Positions 6,639 through 14,123 of a stretch of DNA of 51,326 nucleotides are shown in pieces. The notes under the pieces were generated by a model, which saw nothing but the letters and a program-made list of their open reading frames with translations, was not told where the DNA came from and ran no database searches. A program made the translations under genes and the position numbers. The stretch comes from Eubacteriales bacterium. Lineage in GTDB: Bacteria > Bacillota > Clostridia > Christensenellales > UMGS416. The stretch covers positions 1-51,326 of the forward strand of contig JAQUVY010000004.1 of the NCBI GenBank assembly GCA_028693155.1, given 5' to 3'. How positions within the stretch are numbered: the stretch's first letter is position 1; every line of letters starts with the position of its first letter.

Positions 6639-8081
6639 ATGGCATCTTATTTCGGCAGGTGTGCTTTGCGGGCTCAGGTGAAGGATTTTATTGTAACGCG
6701 CGGATTGCTGCCTTCGGGCAGCCGTGCGGCGGTGGCCGTGTCGGGCGGAGCCGATTCGGTGGCGCTGCTGCATGTGCTGTGCTCCTTGCGCAGGGAACTG
6801 GGCGTGGAGCTGTGCGCGGTGCATTTTAATCATCATCTGCGGGTGGAAAGCGATGAAGAAGCGCTTTTTGTGGAGCGCTTATGCCGGGAATGGGATGTGC
6901 CTTTTTTTTGTGGAGAAGCGCAGGTAAAAGAGTTGGCTCGCGCGGAGCATATCTCGGTGGAGGTGGCGGCCAGGACGGCGCGCCACGCTTTTTTTCGGGT
7001 GGTATGCACGCAGCAGCGCTGCACGGCGCTGTGCACGGCGCATCACGGCGACGACCAGGCCGAGACGGTGCTTCTGCGGCTGCTGCGGGGCGCGGGCACG
7101 GCGGGTTTGGCGGCGATGGCGCCGCGCGAGGAAACCGGCATTGTGCGCCCGCTGCTGGGCGTGACGCGCGGGCAGATTCGTCAATACTGCGCCGAGGAAG
7201 GCCTTTCCTGGCGGGAGGACGCCAGCAACGCCTGCTTGGATATTCCCCGCAACCGCGTGCGCCACGAGCTGCTGCCATATCTGCGGCAGCACTTTAACCC
7301 GGGGGTGTCCCGGGTGCTGAGCCGAACAGCGAGCCTTTTGCGCGCCGACGAAGACTATCTGGAGGAGCAGGCGGCGCAGGCCTACGGCGCGCTGCGTTTG
7401 CCGGGAAGCGAGGAAGGGCTGGAGGCGGCGGGGCTGCTGGGGCTGCACGAGGCGCTGAGCCGCCGGGTCATTCGCCGGGCGGTCAAAGCGGTGGGGGTGT
7501 GCCACGATCTGGAGGCCGATCATGTGGAGGCCGTGCTTGCACTGCTGAAACATGGGCACACCGGCGAGAGTTTGGATTTGCCCATGGGGCTTAAGGCGGT
7601 GCGTGATGCCCAAGCACTGGTTTTTTACTTCCCCCATGAAAAAGTGGGATACGAGGTACCGTTATTGGGCGAGGGAGAGTTTGCCTGCCCGTCGGGAACG
7701 CTGCGCGTGGAGGCGGCGCAAAGGCCGCACAGCCTGCGCCATGACAACGCCCTGGAACAGTGGGTGGATGCGGAGGCGCTCCAAGGCGCAGTGCTGCGCA
7801 CCCGGCGCATGGGAGATGGTATTTGCCCGCTGGGCGCCCCGGGGAGCAAAAAGCTCAAGGATTTTTTGATCGACAAAAAGATTCCCGCCCGGCTGCGGGA
7901 CGCGCTGCCTCTGGTGTGCGCGGGCGACCGGGTGCTGTGGGCGGTGGGGCTGTGCCTCAGCCGGCAGGCCGCCGTTACCCCAATCACAAGCCGCGTGCTG
8001 CGGCTGCAATTTATACCGAATCATCAAAGCGAGGGAGAGAAGGAATATGAACCAGGATGTGAAAGAGATTCTGTACGATGA
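6639..8081 (+). CDS. tilS: tRNA(Ile)-lysidine synthase
   Basis: TilS puts lysidine on C34 of the CAU-anticodon tRNA-Ile so that it reads AUA. The 480-residue protein has the PP-loop ATPase motif SGGADSV (35-41), the N-type ATPase domain, and the TilS C-terminal domain with its RRMGDGICPLG and KKLKDFLIDKKIP signatures. The length matches the B. subtilis enzyme (472). I used the ATG at 6639, but no good RBS precedes it and a -10-like TACAAT ends at 6637; TTG 6666 or GTG 6678 are real alternatives. The gene overlaps hpt by 35 bp, the usual tilS-hpt pairing in Bacillota. In B. subtilis spoIIE lies nearby as well. Confidence 0.93.
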   Translation: MASYFGRCALRAQVKDFIVTRGLLPSGSRAAVAVSGGADSVALLHVLCSLRRELGVELCAVHFNHHLRVESDEEALFVERLCREWDVPFFCGEAQVKELARAEHISVEVAARTARHAFFRVVCTQQRCTALCTAHHGDDQAETVLLRLLRGAGTAGLAAMAPREETGIVRPLLGVTRGQIRQYCAEEGLSWREDASNACLDIPRNRVRHELLPYLRQHFNPGVSRVLSRTASLLRADEDYLEEQAAQAYGALRLPGSEEGLEAAGLLGLHEALSRRVIRRAVKAVGVCHDLEADHVEAVLALLKHGHTGESLDLPMGLKAVRDAQALVFYFPHEKVGYEVPLLGEGEFACPSGTLRVEAAQRPHSLRHDNALEQWVDAEALQGAVLRTRRMGDGICPLGAPGSKKLKDFLIDKKIPARLRDALPLVCAGDRVLWAVGLCLSRQAAVTPITSRVLRLQFIPNHQSEGEKEYEPGCERDSVR

Positions 8082-8583
8082 GGCGGCGCTTGCCCGGCGC
8101 GTAGCCGAGCTGGGCAAGGCCATCAGCCAGGATTACGCGGGCAAGGACCTGCTGGTGGTGGGCGTGCTCAAAGGTGCGGTGGTGTTTTTTTCCGATTTGA
8201 TCCGCGCCATCGAAACGCCGCTGGAGATGGATTTTATCGCCGTGTCCTCCTATGGCCGTCAGACCAGCACCACGGGAAAGGTGCGCTTTATCAAGGATCT
8301 GGACGTGTCCGTGGAGGGACGCCATGTGCTCATCGTGGAGGATATTCTGGACACGGGGAACACGCTTAAATATTTGTACGATGTGATGTGCAGCCGGAAG
8401 CCCGCCTCGGTGAAGATCTGCGCGCTGCTGGATAAGCCCAGCCGCCGCACCGCCGAGATTGATGCCGATTATGTGGGCTATGTCATCCCCAACGCCTTTG
8501 TGGTGGGTTATGGGCTGGATTATGCCGAGCGCTACCGCAACCTCCCCTACATCGGCGTGCTCAAAGAGGAAGTGTACCAATGA
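8047..8583 (+). CDS. hpt: Hypoxanthine phosphoribosyltransferase
   Basis: This 178-residue cytoplasmic enzyme salvages hypoxanthine and guanine to IMP and GMP using PRPP. The PRPP-binding motif EDILDTGNT is at 98-106 and the flexible-loop region SSYG is near residue 63. The ATG at 8047 follows a gagggagaagga RBS inside the end of tilS, so translation is probably coupled. Its last bases (CAATGA) overlap the start of a small cysteine-rich ORF. The ftsH gene that often follows hpt is missing. Confidence 0.95.
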   Translation: MNQDVKEILYDEAALARRVAELGKAISQDYAGKDLLVVGVLKGAVVFFSDLIRAIETPLEMDFIAVSSYGRQTSTTGKVRFIKDLDVSVEGRHVLIVEDILDTGNTLKYLYDVMCSRKPASVKICALLDKPSRRTAEIDADYVGYVIPNAFVVGYGLDYAERYRNLPYIGVLKEEVYQ

Positions 8584-8756
8584 AGGAGCCGGAAGCCTGC
8601 CCCCGCAGAACGCGGGAGGATCACCCCTGCAAGGACTGCAACGAGGCCTGCCCCATGGCAAAGGCCTTTGTGTCCGCACCGGCCGACTGGAAGGTGTGGG
8701 CGCTGATGGCAGCGGGCGTGGTGCTGGCGGCAGCGCTGTTGAAGCTGCTGCTGTAA
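8580..8756 (+). CDS. Four-cysteine, tail-anchored microprotein
   Basis: This 58-codon ORF starts at an ATG that overlaps the hpt stop by 4 bp (ATGA), a strong sign of translational coupling. The first half is polar and has four cysteines (residues 7, 17, 20 and 24), the last three as C-x2-C-x3-C followed by Pro. The second half is one hydrophobic helix (about residues 38-58) that runs to the C-terminus, so the protein would be tail-anchored with its cysteines probably in the cytoplasm. I do not recognise a family. A metal or Fe-S site, or a redox role, is only inferred from the cysteine spacing. It ends 4 bp before the convergent spmB stop. Confidence 0.65.
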   Translation: MKEPEACPRRTREDHPCKDCNEACPMAKAFVSAPADWKVWALMAAGVVLAAALLKLLL

Positions 8757-8760
8757 TCCC

Positions 8761-9267
8761 TTACATCACCCGGCACAACAGGGAGGCCGCCACAATGCCC
8801 GCCAGCATGGAGATCAATGCAGCGGGCAGCGTGTGGCGGCTTTTTGTTATGCCCTGGCTGCTAAAGTAGACCGATATGGTATAAACCACCGTTTCGGTGG
8901 AGCCCATGAGCACGCAGGCGGTGCGGGCGGCCGGGCTGTCCGGGCCGGTCTGGATGAACACATCCTGCAGGGCGGCCAGCGCGGCCGAGCCGGAAAAAGG
9001 CCGCAGCACCACCAGGGCGGACAGGGAGCTGTCCAGCCCCAGCCATTTTAGCGGCGTGCGCAGCAGCGCGCTGAGCACATCCATGGCGCCCGAGATCTTC
9101 ATCATCTCCACTGCCACCAGCGCGCCCAGCAGGTAGGGCAAAATGCGTGCCGCCGTGCGCAGCCCCTCCCAGGCGCCTTCCACAAAGGCGTCGTACAGCT
9201 TGACCCCCCGCAGCGCGCCGCACCCCACCAGCGCCAGCAGCAGCGCGGGAACGATGAATTTACCCAT
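8761..9267 (-). CDS. spmB: Spore maturation protein B
   Basis: SpmB has 168 residues and five or so membrane segments, and belongs to the nucleoside-recognition (Gate) superfamily. In B. subtilis SpmA and SpmB are needed for spore-core dehydration and heat resistance. Recognisable stretches include LVVLRPFSGSAAL and MGSTETVVYTISVYF. The start overlaps the 3' end of spmA by 8 bp. Its presence supports a sporulating ancestry for the organism. Confidence 0.93.
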   Translation of the reverse strand: MGKFIVPALLLALVGCGALRGVKLYDAFVEGAWEGLRTAARILPYLLGALVAVEMMKISGAMDVLSALLRTPLKWLGLDSSLSALVVLRPFSGSAALAALQDVFIQTGPDSPAARTACVLMGSTETVVYTISVYFSSQGITKSRHTLPAALISMLAGIVAASLLCRVM

Positions 9268-9841
9268 GGCGGCGCACCCGTGCCAGCACCCAGGTAGCGG
9301 TGATGCCGAAAATGGTAGTCACCACCGTGGCCAGCAGCGCGGGCAGCGCAATATCTGCCGGAGATGCAGACCCTGCGGCCGCCCGCAGCGCCACCACCGT
9401 GGCGGGAAACAACTGCACAGAGGACATGTTCAGCACCAAAAACATGCACATTTCGTCGGTCGCGGTGCCTGCGCTGTTTTCCAGCGTTTTCATGCGCGCG
9501 ATGGCGGCGATGCCCGCAGGCGTGGCGGCGTTGCCCAGACCCAGCATATTGGCGGCAAGGTTGGCGGTGATGGCTTGGCGTGCCTCTTCATCGGCAAAGG
9601 CTGTGGGAAACAGCTTTTTCAGCAGGGGTGCCAGCGGGCGGGACAGCAATCGCTGAACGCCGCAGGCCTGCGCGGCTTTGAGAACGCCGCTCCACAGGGC
9701 AAAGGCCGCGCACAGCCCCAGCACGGTTTCCACCGCGCGGGCGGCACCGGCCAGCGCCGCACCGCCCAGCGCTTCCCCCTTACCAAAAACAATGGCGCAG
9801 ACCGCCGAGGCGGCCAGCAAAATGATCCAGATGGTGTTCAT
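9260..9841 (-). CDS. spmA: Spore maturation protein A
   Basis: SpmA has 193 residues, several membrane helices, and the family segment NLAANMLGLGNAATPAG in its middle. It is the partner of SpmB and is encoded directly upstream of it, as in other spore formers. A short ggaagg precedes the ATG. A strong terminator for the GNAT operon lies immediately upstream (9857-9895), leaving almost no room for a separate promoter, so spmAB may rely on read-through or on a promoter within or beyond the terminator. Confidence 0.93.
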   Translation of the reverse strand: MNTIWIILLAASAVCAIVFGKGEALGGAALAGAARAVETVLGLCAAFALWSGVLKAAQACGVQRLLSRPLAPLLKKLFPTAFADEEARQAITANLAANMLGLGNAATPAGIAAIARMKTLENSAGTATDEMCMFLVLNMSSVQLFPATVVALRAAAGSASPADIALPALLATVVTTIFGITATWVLARVRRHG

Positions 9842-9856
9842 CCTTCCACGCTCCGC

Positions 9857-9895
9857 AAAAAAAATAGGACCCCTGCATTTCTATATGCAGGGGTC
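9857..9895 (-). terminator. Intrinsic terminator of the GNAT operon
   Basis: On the minus strand an 11-bp perfect stem (9895-9885 with 9878-9868) with a 6-nt loop is followed after a few bases by a run of eight T (9864-9857). It lies between the acetyltransferase gene and spmA. Confidence 0.88.
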
Positions 9896-9911
9896 TGCGC
9901 GTGTATGTGTT

Positions 9912-10430
9912 TCAGCGCGTGGCGACCCAATAGCGCCGGATGAGATGATCTCCATCGGAAACCTTGTTTTCCAGCACGCCGCCCGCCTTTTCAATGACCC
10001 GCGCCGAGCCGGCGTTGGTATCGTCGCAGGTGATGAGCGCGCGCCGGATTCCAAGGTCATGAGCCAAAGGCAGCGCCAACCCCAGCATGGCACAGGCATA
10101 ACCCTGCCTGCGGCAGCTGGGTCGCACCCCGTAGCCGATGTGGCCGCCGGTGTGTGCCAGGCCTCCGTTTAGGGTGTGGCGAATGTCCACCGCGCCCAGC
10201 AGCGCGGAGCCGTCGCTTAGGAAATACAGCGTAGCGGGCACCAGATGGGCAGGGCAGCACGCGGGATCCTCCAGCGCCTGCAGCTGGGAACGCCACATGG
10301 AAAAGGGCAGGTCGTGGGGCGCGCTGGCAAAGGGGACGATACGCTCGCCCGTGCTTTGCCAATCGCGCAGATAGTCCCAATAGGCATCTTCGGTGATTTG
10401 GGAAAAATGAAGCAATGCAAGACCCGGCAT
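9912..10430 (-). CDS. GNAT-family N-acetyltransferase
   Basis: This 172-residue protein has the GNAT fold. The acetyl-CoA-binding motif A is GYGVRPSCRRQGYACAM (a variant of V-x-x-x-x-RgxGyA), followed by ITCDDTNAGSARVIEKAGG, the usual motif B with its Asn. It transfers an acetyl group to an unknown amine. I moved the start to the ATG at 10430, which has an aaggag RBS 7 nt upstream; the longer frame has none. It is the last gene of a minus-strand cluster after the small membrane protein and ends at a strong terminator. Confidence 0.88.
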   Translation of the reverse strand: MPGLALLHFSQITEDAYWDYLRDWQSTGERIVPFASAPHDLPFSMWRSQLQALEDPACCPAHLVPATLYFLSDGSALLGAVDIRHTLNGGLAHTGGHIGYGVRPSCRRQGYACAMLGLALPLAHDLGIRRALITCDDTNAGSARVIEKAGGVLENKVSDGDHLIRRYWVATR

Positions 10431-10441
10431 ATCCACGCTCC

Positions 10442-10666
10442 TTACGCGCCTAGCAGCGTCATGGGCAAAAGACCGCTGGTAAACAAAAAGCCCAGCGTCA
10501 GCACGATCATGGCCAGCACCAGAAGAAAGCGGATCAGCTTGACCGCAACCTTGGAAAACAAAACGATGACCGCCGCCAGCAGCAGCAGCCAAATGAGATC
10601 GGTCAGGTTAAACGACACCTGCTGCTGCCATTGCACCAGGCGCTGCATCCATGCTTGAACCGCCAT
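10442..10666 (-). CDS. Small two-helix membrane protein
   Basis: The 74-residue protein has an amphipathic, Gln-rich N-terminus followed by two hydrophobic helices (about 23-42 and 46-66). I do not recognise the family. RBS gaggaga precedes the ATG, and the gene lies only 10 bp downstream of the NTF2-like gene and 11 bp upstream of the GNAT gene, so all three should share a transcript. Confidence 0.65.
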   Translation of the reverse strand: MAVQAWMQRLVQWQQQVSFNLTDLIWLLLLAAVIVLFSKVAVKLIRFLLVLAMIVLTLGFLFTSGLLPMTLLGA

Positions 10667-10676
10667 ATATTTCTCC

Positions 10677-11063
10677 TCAGGTCAGTTTTTCTCCGCGGGT
10701 GTAGGTTTCGCCCTCGGGGGAGCAAAACTCCACCCGTGTGATCTTGCCCAGCTTCAGCGTCAGACGCACAAGAAACCGCACGTCCTGCTTGGCCGGGCCG
10801 GTGATGAGCGCGCATACGCGGTAATGCGGCTCGTCAAACAGGCCTCTGTCCTGCACAAAACCCGAGAAGGCCTGCCCGTCATACCCCGCGTACAGGCCAA
10901 AGCGCTTGCTCAGCTGCTTGACCACCCGCTGGGGGCCTTCGTAGGTATAAATGGAATCTATACTGGCAAATACGCAATCGGGGCGCAGATAGGGACCCAG
11001 CGGCTCGAAGGTTCCTTGGTTAAAGCAGCGGATCCATAACGCATATGCACCGTCCGATGTCAT
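10677..11063 (-). CDS. NTF2-like / SnoaL-like small protein
   Basis: This 128-residue protein looks like the cone-shaped NTF2-like fold: an N-terminal helical stretch, a Y-x-G-P-Q-R-V motif after the first strands, then long beta-strands. I set the start at the ATG at 11063, preceded by ttaaggggg, because the longer frame starts inside the upstream gene without an RBS. Members bind small ligands or act as enzymes or accessory domains; no function can be assigned here. It sits between the degenerate peptidase-like gene and the small membrane protein gene. Confidence 0.6.
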   Translation of the reverse strand: MTSDGAYALWIRCFNQGTFEPLGPYLRPDCVFASIDSIYTYEGPQRVVKQLSKRFGLYAGYDGQAFSGFVQDRGLFDEPHYRVCALITGPAKQDVRFLVRLTLKLGKITRVEFCSPEGETYTRGEKLT

Positions 11064-11074
11064 AAAAAGCCCCC

Positions 11075-11857
11075 TTAAGACACGCTGGAGTAGGGCGCGG
11101 GCTGGGCAAGCCATTGCTTCCACAGGGCGTCCCAAGCAGTCTCTTCGTAACCGGTGGCTCGTTTAAAGCGGCAGGGCGAGCCTCCCCGCAGGGTTTTTAG
11201 AAGAGCGGTTCCTTCCTCTTCATCGGTGAGGAACGCCGCGTAGAGGCAGGCATAGTTGCTCTCCCCCCGGGCGAGAAAGTCGGGGTACAGCGCGCTGGAG
11301 GCGCCGTCGGTCATGGCCGAGGGCAGAGGTGCGTTGGAGGCGTCCCCCCCGGTGTAGTAGGAGGCGCGGTCTCCGCCCTGCGCCATAAAGGCGGCAAAGG
11401 CGTCGGTCAGCAGGTAGGTGTCGTTGGTGCCGATGACGGAGCGCACCATCTGGCGCACCATCTGGTAAGTGACGGCCTGCATCTGCAAAGCCGAGTCCTG
11501 CTCGGCGCAGCACAGGTGCAGCTTGGAATCGGCCAGCACGGCCAGCGGTGCCGCGCCGGGCGCGTCGCTGCCCGTCAGCTCCGTCAGCTCCTGCGAGCTG
11601 CGGTGGATCACCACCGAAATGGTGCCCGCGCTCTTGATGCCCAGATATTCTGCGGCCTTGGTGTAAACCTCCTCCAGCTTGGGGGCCAGCTCTTTGGCGT
11701 AGGCCACCTCCTGCCGGTAGCAATAAAAGGAAAAATGCTCCGACCGGGCGCGAATGATGCGGCCGTTGCGGTTCATCCCGATCAGGAGCACGATTCCGCA
11801 CAGCAGTGCCGCGCCCAAAATGCCCAGCACCACATAAAAACTCTTCTGCTTCTTCAA
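11075..11857 (-). CDS. Membrane-anchored, active-site-degenerate peptidase MA-like protein
   Basis: This 260-residue protein has an N-terminal signal anchor (residues 8-28, no lipobox) and an extracytoplasmic domain. That domain follows the layout of gluzincin peptidases of the MA-like family: a segment like YLGIKSAGTISVVI, a helix where HExxH should be, and LLTDAFAAFMA where W-x-x-EG-x-A is expected. The HExxH position reads YQMVR (131-135) and the third ligand Glu is Asp, so zinc binding and catalysis should be lost. The fold assignment is by eye. The start is TTG 11857 with RBS cggagg. An extended -10 promoter lies upstream. Confidence 0.6.
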   Translation of the reverse strand: MKKQKSFYVVLGILGAALLCGIVLLIGMNRNGRIIRARSEHFSFYCYRQEVAYAKELAPKLEEVYTKAAEYLGIKSAGTISVVIHRSSQELTELTGSDAPGAAPLAVLADSKLHLCCAEQDSALQMQAVTYQMVRQMVRSVIGTNDTYLLTDAFAAFMAQGGDRASYYTGGDASNAPLPSAMTDGASSALYPDFLARGESNYACLYAAFLTDEEEGTALLKTLRGGSPCRFKRATGYEETAWDALWKQWLAQPAPYSSVS

Positions 11858-11958
11858 AACGATCCTCCGAAAATTTCACCGGCGCTTTGCCCGGCCACCG
11901 GGGCAGCGGGGCAGATAAACGCCGTTTCTTTGGCACTTGCCGGAAAGTCCCCGGGCAC

Positions 11959-11967
11959 ATTATACCA
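11959..11967 (-). promoter_or_regulatory. Extended -10 promoter for the degenerate peptidase operon
   Basis: On the minus strand TGGTATAAT spans 11967-11959, about 100 bp upstream of the TTG start and just past the recF stop. The -35 region is poor, as is usual for extended -10 promoters. It suggests the four-gene cluster can be transcribed independently of recF. Confidence 0.5.
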
Positions 11968-11991
11968 CGCGCGGGCGCCGAAGGAAAAAGG

Positions 11992-13092
11992 TTATTGCTT
12001 TTTTACCGCGCCTTGGTGTACCTGATAGGTTTGCGCTGCCACGCCCAGCGCCGCCAGCTCCGCCTCCACCCGCACGCAGGTGATAAGCGTCTGGGTATCG
12101 CCCACGGCGCAAAGCAGGCTGCGCCGCCGGTTTTCATCCAGCTCGCTGAGCACGTCGTCCAGTATCAGCACCGGCGATTCCCCGGTGCTTTGTTCCAAGA
12201 TGGCCAGCTCTGCCAGCTTCAGCGCGATGGCCACCGTGCGCTGCTGCCCCTGGGAGCCATAGGCGCGCAGCTCCGCGCCGTCTATGGCAAAGGCGATGTC
12301 GTCGCGGTGCGGCCCCGCCTGGGTGGCCAGCAGCCGCAGGTCGACATCGCGGCTGCGGCGCAGCTTCTCCAGCAGCTCGGCTTCGGCCTCGTCCTCCCGG
12401 TCGCTTTCCACGCACCCGCGATAGCGCAGGGAAAGGACGCTGTCCTTGGCGATGCGCTCGTGCAGGGCGACGGCCAGCGGCTCCAGCCGGGTAAAAAACT
12501 CCCGCCGCCGCAGCGCGATGCGTGCGCCGCTGCGCGCCAGCTGCTCGTCCCATACGTCCAGCGTGTCGGCGTCCCGCTCGCGCAGGCGCAGGCCCTTGAG
12601 CAGGGCGTTGCGCTGCAGCAGCGCCCGTTGGTAGGTCTGCAGCTCGTAAAAATAAACGGCGTTGCTCTGGGAGATCTCCATATCCATGAACCGGCGGCGG
12701 CCGCCCGGGCCTCCCCGCAGCATGTTCAGATCCTCTGGGGAAAAAATGACGGCGTTGACATGCCCCATCAGCTCGCCCAGACGGCGGGCGGGCAGGCCGT
12801 TTACCCGCAGGGATTTGCGCCCGCTGGCGTTGAGCCCCAGCTCCACCCGGTGCATGCCGTCCCGGTGCGCCGCGTCGCAGCGCACATAAGCCTGCTCGCA
12901 CCCGCGGCGGATCAGCTCCTTATCGTGAGCGGTGCGGTGGCTGCGCCCGGTGCAGCACAAATAGACCGCTTCCACCAGATTGGTTTTGCCCTGGGCATTT
13001 TCCCCGGTGAACACGGTAACGCCCTCTGCAAAAGAGAGGGTCAGCTCGCTGTAATTGCGAAAATCGCGTAAAATCAGTTTCTCAAGTTTCAA
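11992..13092 (-). CDS. recF: DNA replication and repair protein RecF
   Basis: RecF is an SMC/ABC-type ATPase that helps load RecA at single-strand gaps. The 366-residue protein has LRDFRNY (8-14), Walker A GENAQGKTN (30-38), a helical middle, the signature-like SQGQQRT and the Walker B VLILDDVLSELD. The TTG at 13092 is the likely start: it gives the conserved N-terminus (MKLEKLILRDFRNY), whereas the longer frame runs back through the hydrolase gene. It overlaps the hydrolase stop by 11 bp, so the two are co-translated. It is not beside dnaA, dnaN and gyrB, where recF often lies. Confidence 0.94.
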   Translation of the reverse strand: MKLEKLILRDFRNYSELTLSFAEGVTVFTGENAQGKTNLVEAVYLCCTGRSHRTAHDKELIRRGCEQAYVRCDAAHRDGMHRVELGLNASGRKSLRVNGLPARRLGELMGHVNAVIFSPEDLNMLRGGPGGRRRFMDMEISQSNAVYFYELQTYQRALLQRNALLKGLRLRERDADTLDVWDEQLARSGARIALRRREFFTRLEPLAVALHERIAKDSVLSLRYRGCVESDREDEAEAELLEKLRRSRDVDLRLLATQAGPHRDDIAFAIDGAELRAYGSQGQQRTVAIALKLAELAILEQSTGESPVLILDDVLSELDENRRRSLLCAVGDTQTLITCVRVEAELAALGVAAQTYQVHQGAVKKQ

Positions 13093-13981
13093 AGTTGATC
13101 CTGATCTGCCGGTAACGGCGCCGCCCGGCTTGCGCTTCGGGCAGGGAATCCAAAAATTCCAGCACGGCATGGTTAAATTCGCGGGATTTTTCCTCGTGCG
13201 GCAAATAGCCGCAGCGGGGAAGCTTAAGGAGGCGGCAGTCGGGCATTTCATTCAGAAATTCCCGCGCCATGGCCGGGGGGTGCGCGGCGTCCCGATCGCC
13301 CCACACCAGCAGCGCAGGCTGCTGTGCCCGGTGCAGATGATCGAACACAAAGCCGTCCTGATAGCCCCGCAACTGAAGCAGCAGCCCCTGGCGCGCCTGG
13401 GCGATGTCATAGGGCAGCATACACTGCCGCAGCATATAGCCGTTGACCAGCGTTTCGTCAAAATAGCACCAGGAGAGAAAGCGCGCCAAAATGCCGGCGC
13501 TGAACCGATTCATAAAGAACTCACCCACCCGCGGGCTGTCCAAATAGCGCATGCTCAAAGGGTAGGTGCGCGTGACGCTGCCGGGGCTGACCAGCACCAG
13601 CGCCGAAACGAGCGCGGGGTAGCGCAGGGCGGTTTCCAGCGCGTAAATGCCGCCTTCCCCCGCGCCGCACAGCACCACCTTTTCCAACCCCAGCGCTTCA
13701 AGGAAGCGGGCGATGAGTGCGGCCATGCCCTGGGGGGAGAAGTCCGCGTCGGCGGGAAAGCGGGTGTACCCGCCCGGCAGATCCAGCGCGATGGTGCGGC
13801 AGAACTGCCCCAGGTAGGGGATGTTGCGCCGGAAGGTAAACAGCGACAGCCCTGCCGGCGGCAAAAGAAGAACAGGGCGGCCTTCCCCGTCCTCATAATA
13901 GTGCAAAATGATGTTATCGATGGCCTGAAACGAGCCCATTTGGGCAGAGTTCACGAAGGTGTTTTGAAACACAACTGCCAT
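13082..13981 (-). CDS. Alpha/beta-hydrolase-fold protein lacking the catalytic Ser and His
   Basis: This 299-residue protein aligns by eye with alpha/beta hydrolases along its whole length, including LEALGLEKVVL before the nucleophile elbow and the acid strand LLVWGDRD (Asp231). The elbow reads GAGEG (106-110) instead of G-x-S-x-G, with Gly108 at the nucleophile position. The C-terminal CGYLPHEE has Tyr259 where the catalytic His stands in GHxP. The oxyanion HG is PPAG. It is probably a pseudoenzyme or binding protein. It overlaps recF by 11 bp and has its own near-consensus promoter at 14044-14072. Confidence 0.8.
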   Translation of the reverse strand: MAVVFQNTFVNSAQMGSFQAIDNIILHYYEDGEGRPVLLLPPAGLSLFTFRRNIPYLGQFCRTIALDLPGGYTRFPADADFSPQGMAALIARFLEALGLEKVVLCGAGEGGIYALETALRYPALVSALVLVSPGSVTRTYPLSMRYLDSPRVGEFFMNRFSAGILARFLSWCYFDETLVNGYMLRQCMLPYDIAQARQGLLLQLRGYQDGFVFDHLHRAQQPALLVWGDRDAAHPPAMAREFLNEMPDCRLLKLPRCGYLPHEEKSREFNHAVLEFLDSLPEAQAGRRRYRQIRINFET

Positions 13982-14043
13982 AGCCGCACACCGCTTGCGT
14001 TTTACCGCCGATTCCGTTTTTCTTTTTCTGTTTATATATGATT

Positions 14044-14072
14044 ATTATTTCTGTTTTTCCCCTCCTTGTCAA
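14044..14072 (-). promoter_or_regulatory. Promoter of the hydrolase-recF operon
   Basis: On the minus strand, a perfect TTGACA (14072-14067), a 17-bp spacer and AATAAT (14049-14044) precede the hydrolase start by about 60 bp, within an A/T-rich leader. Confidence 0.75.
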
Positions 14073-14123
14073 GGCATGGCATGGGTGCGCGGGCGCTTGC
14101 GCGGCATATTTTACAAAATAGCA

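Noticed and set aside
13093-13251. N-terminal extension of RecF
   Set aside because: These codons overlap the end of the hydrolase gene, and the conserved RecF N-terminus begins at TTG 13092.
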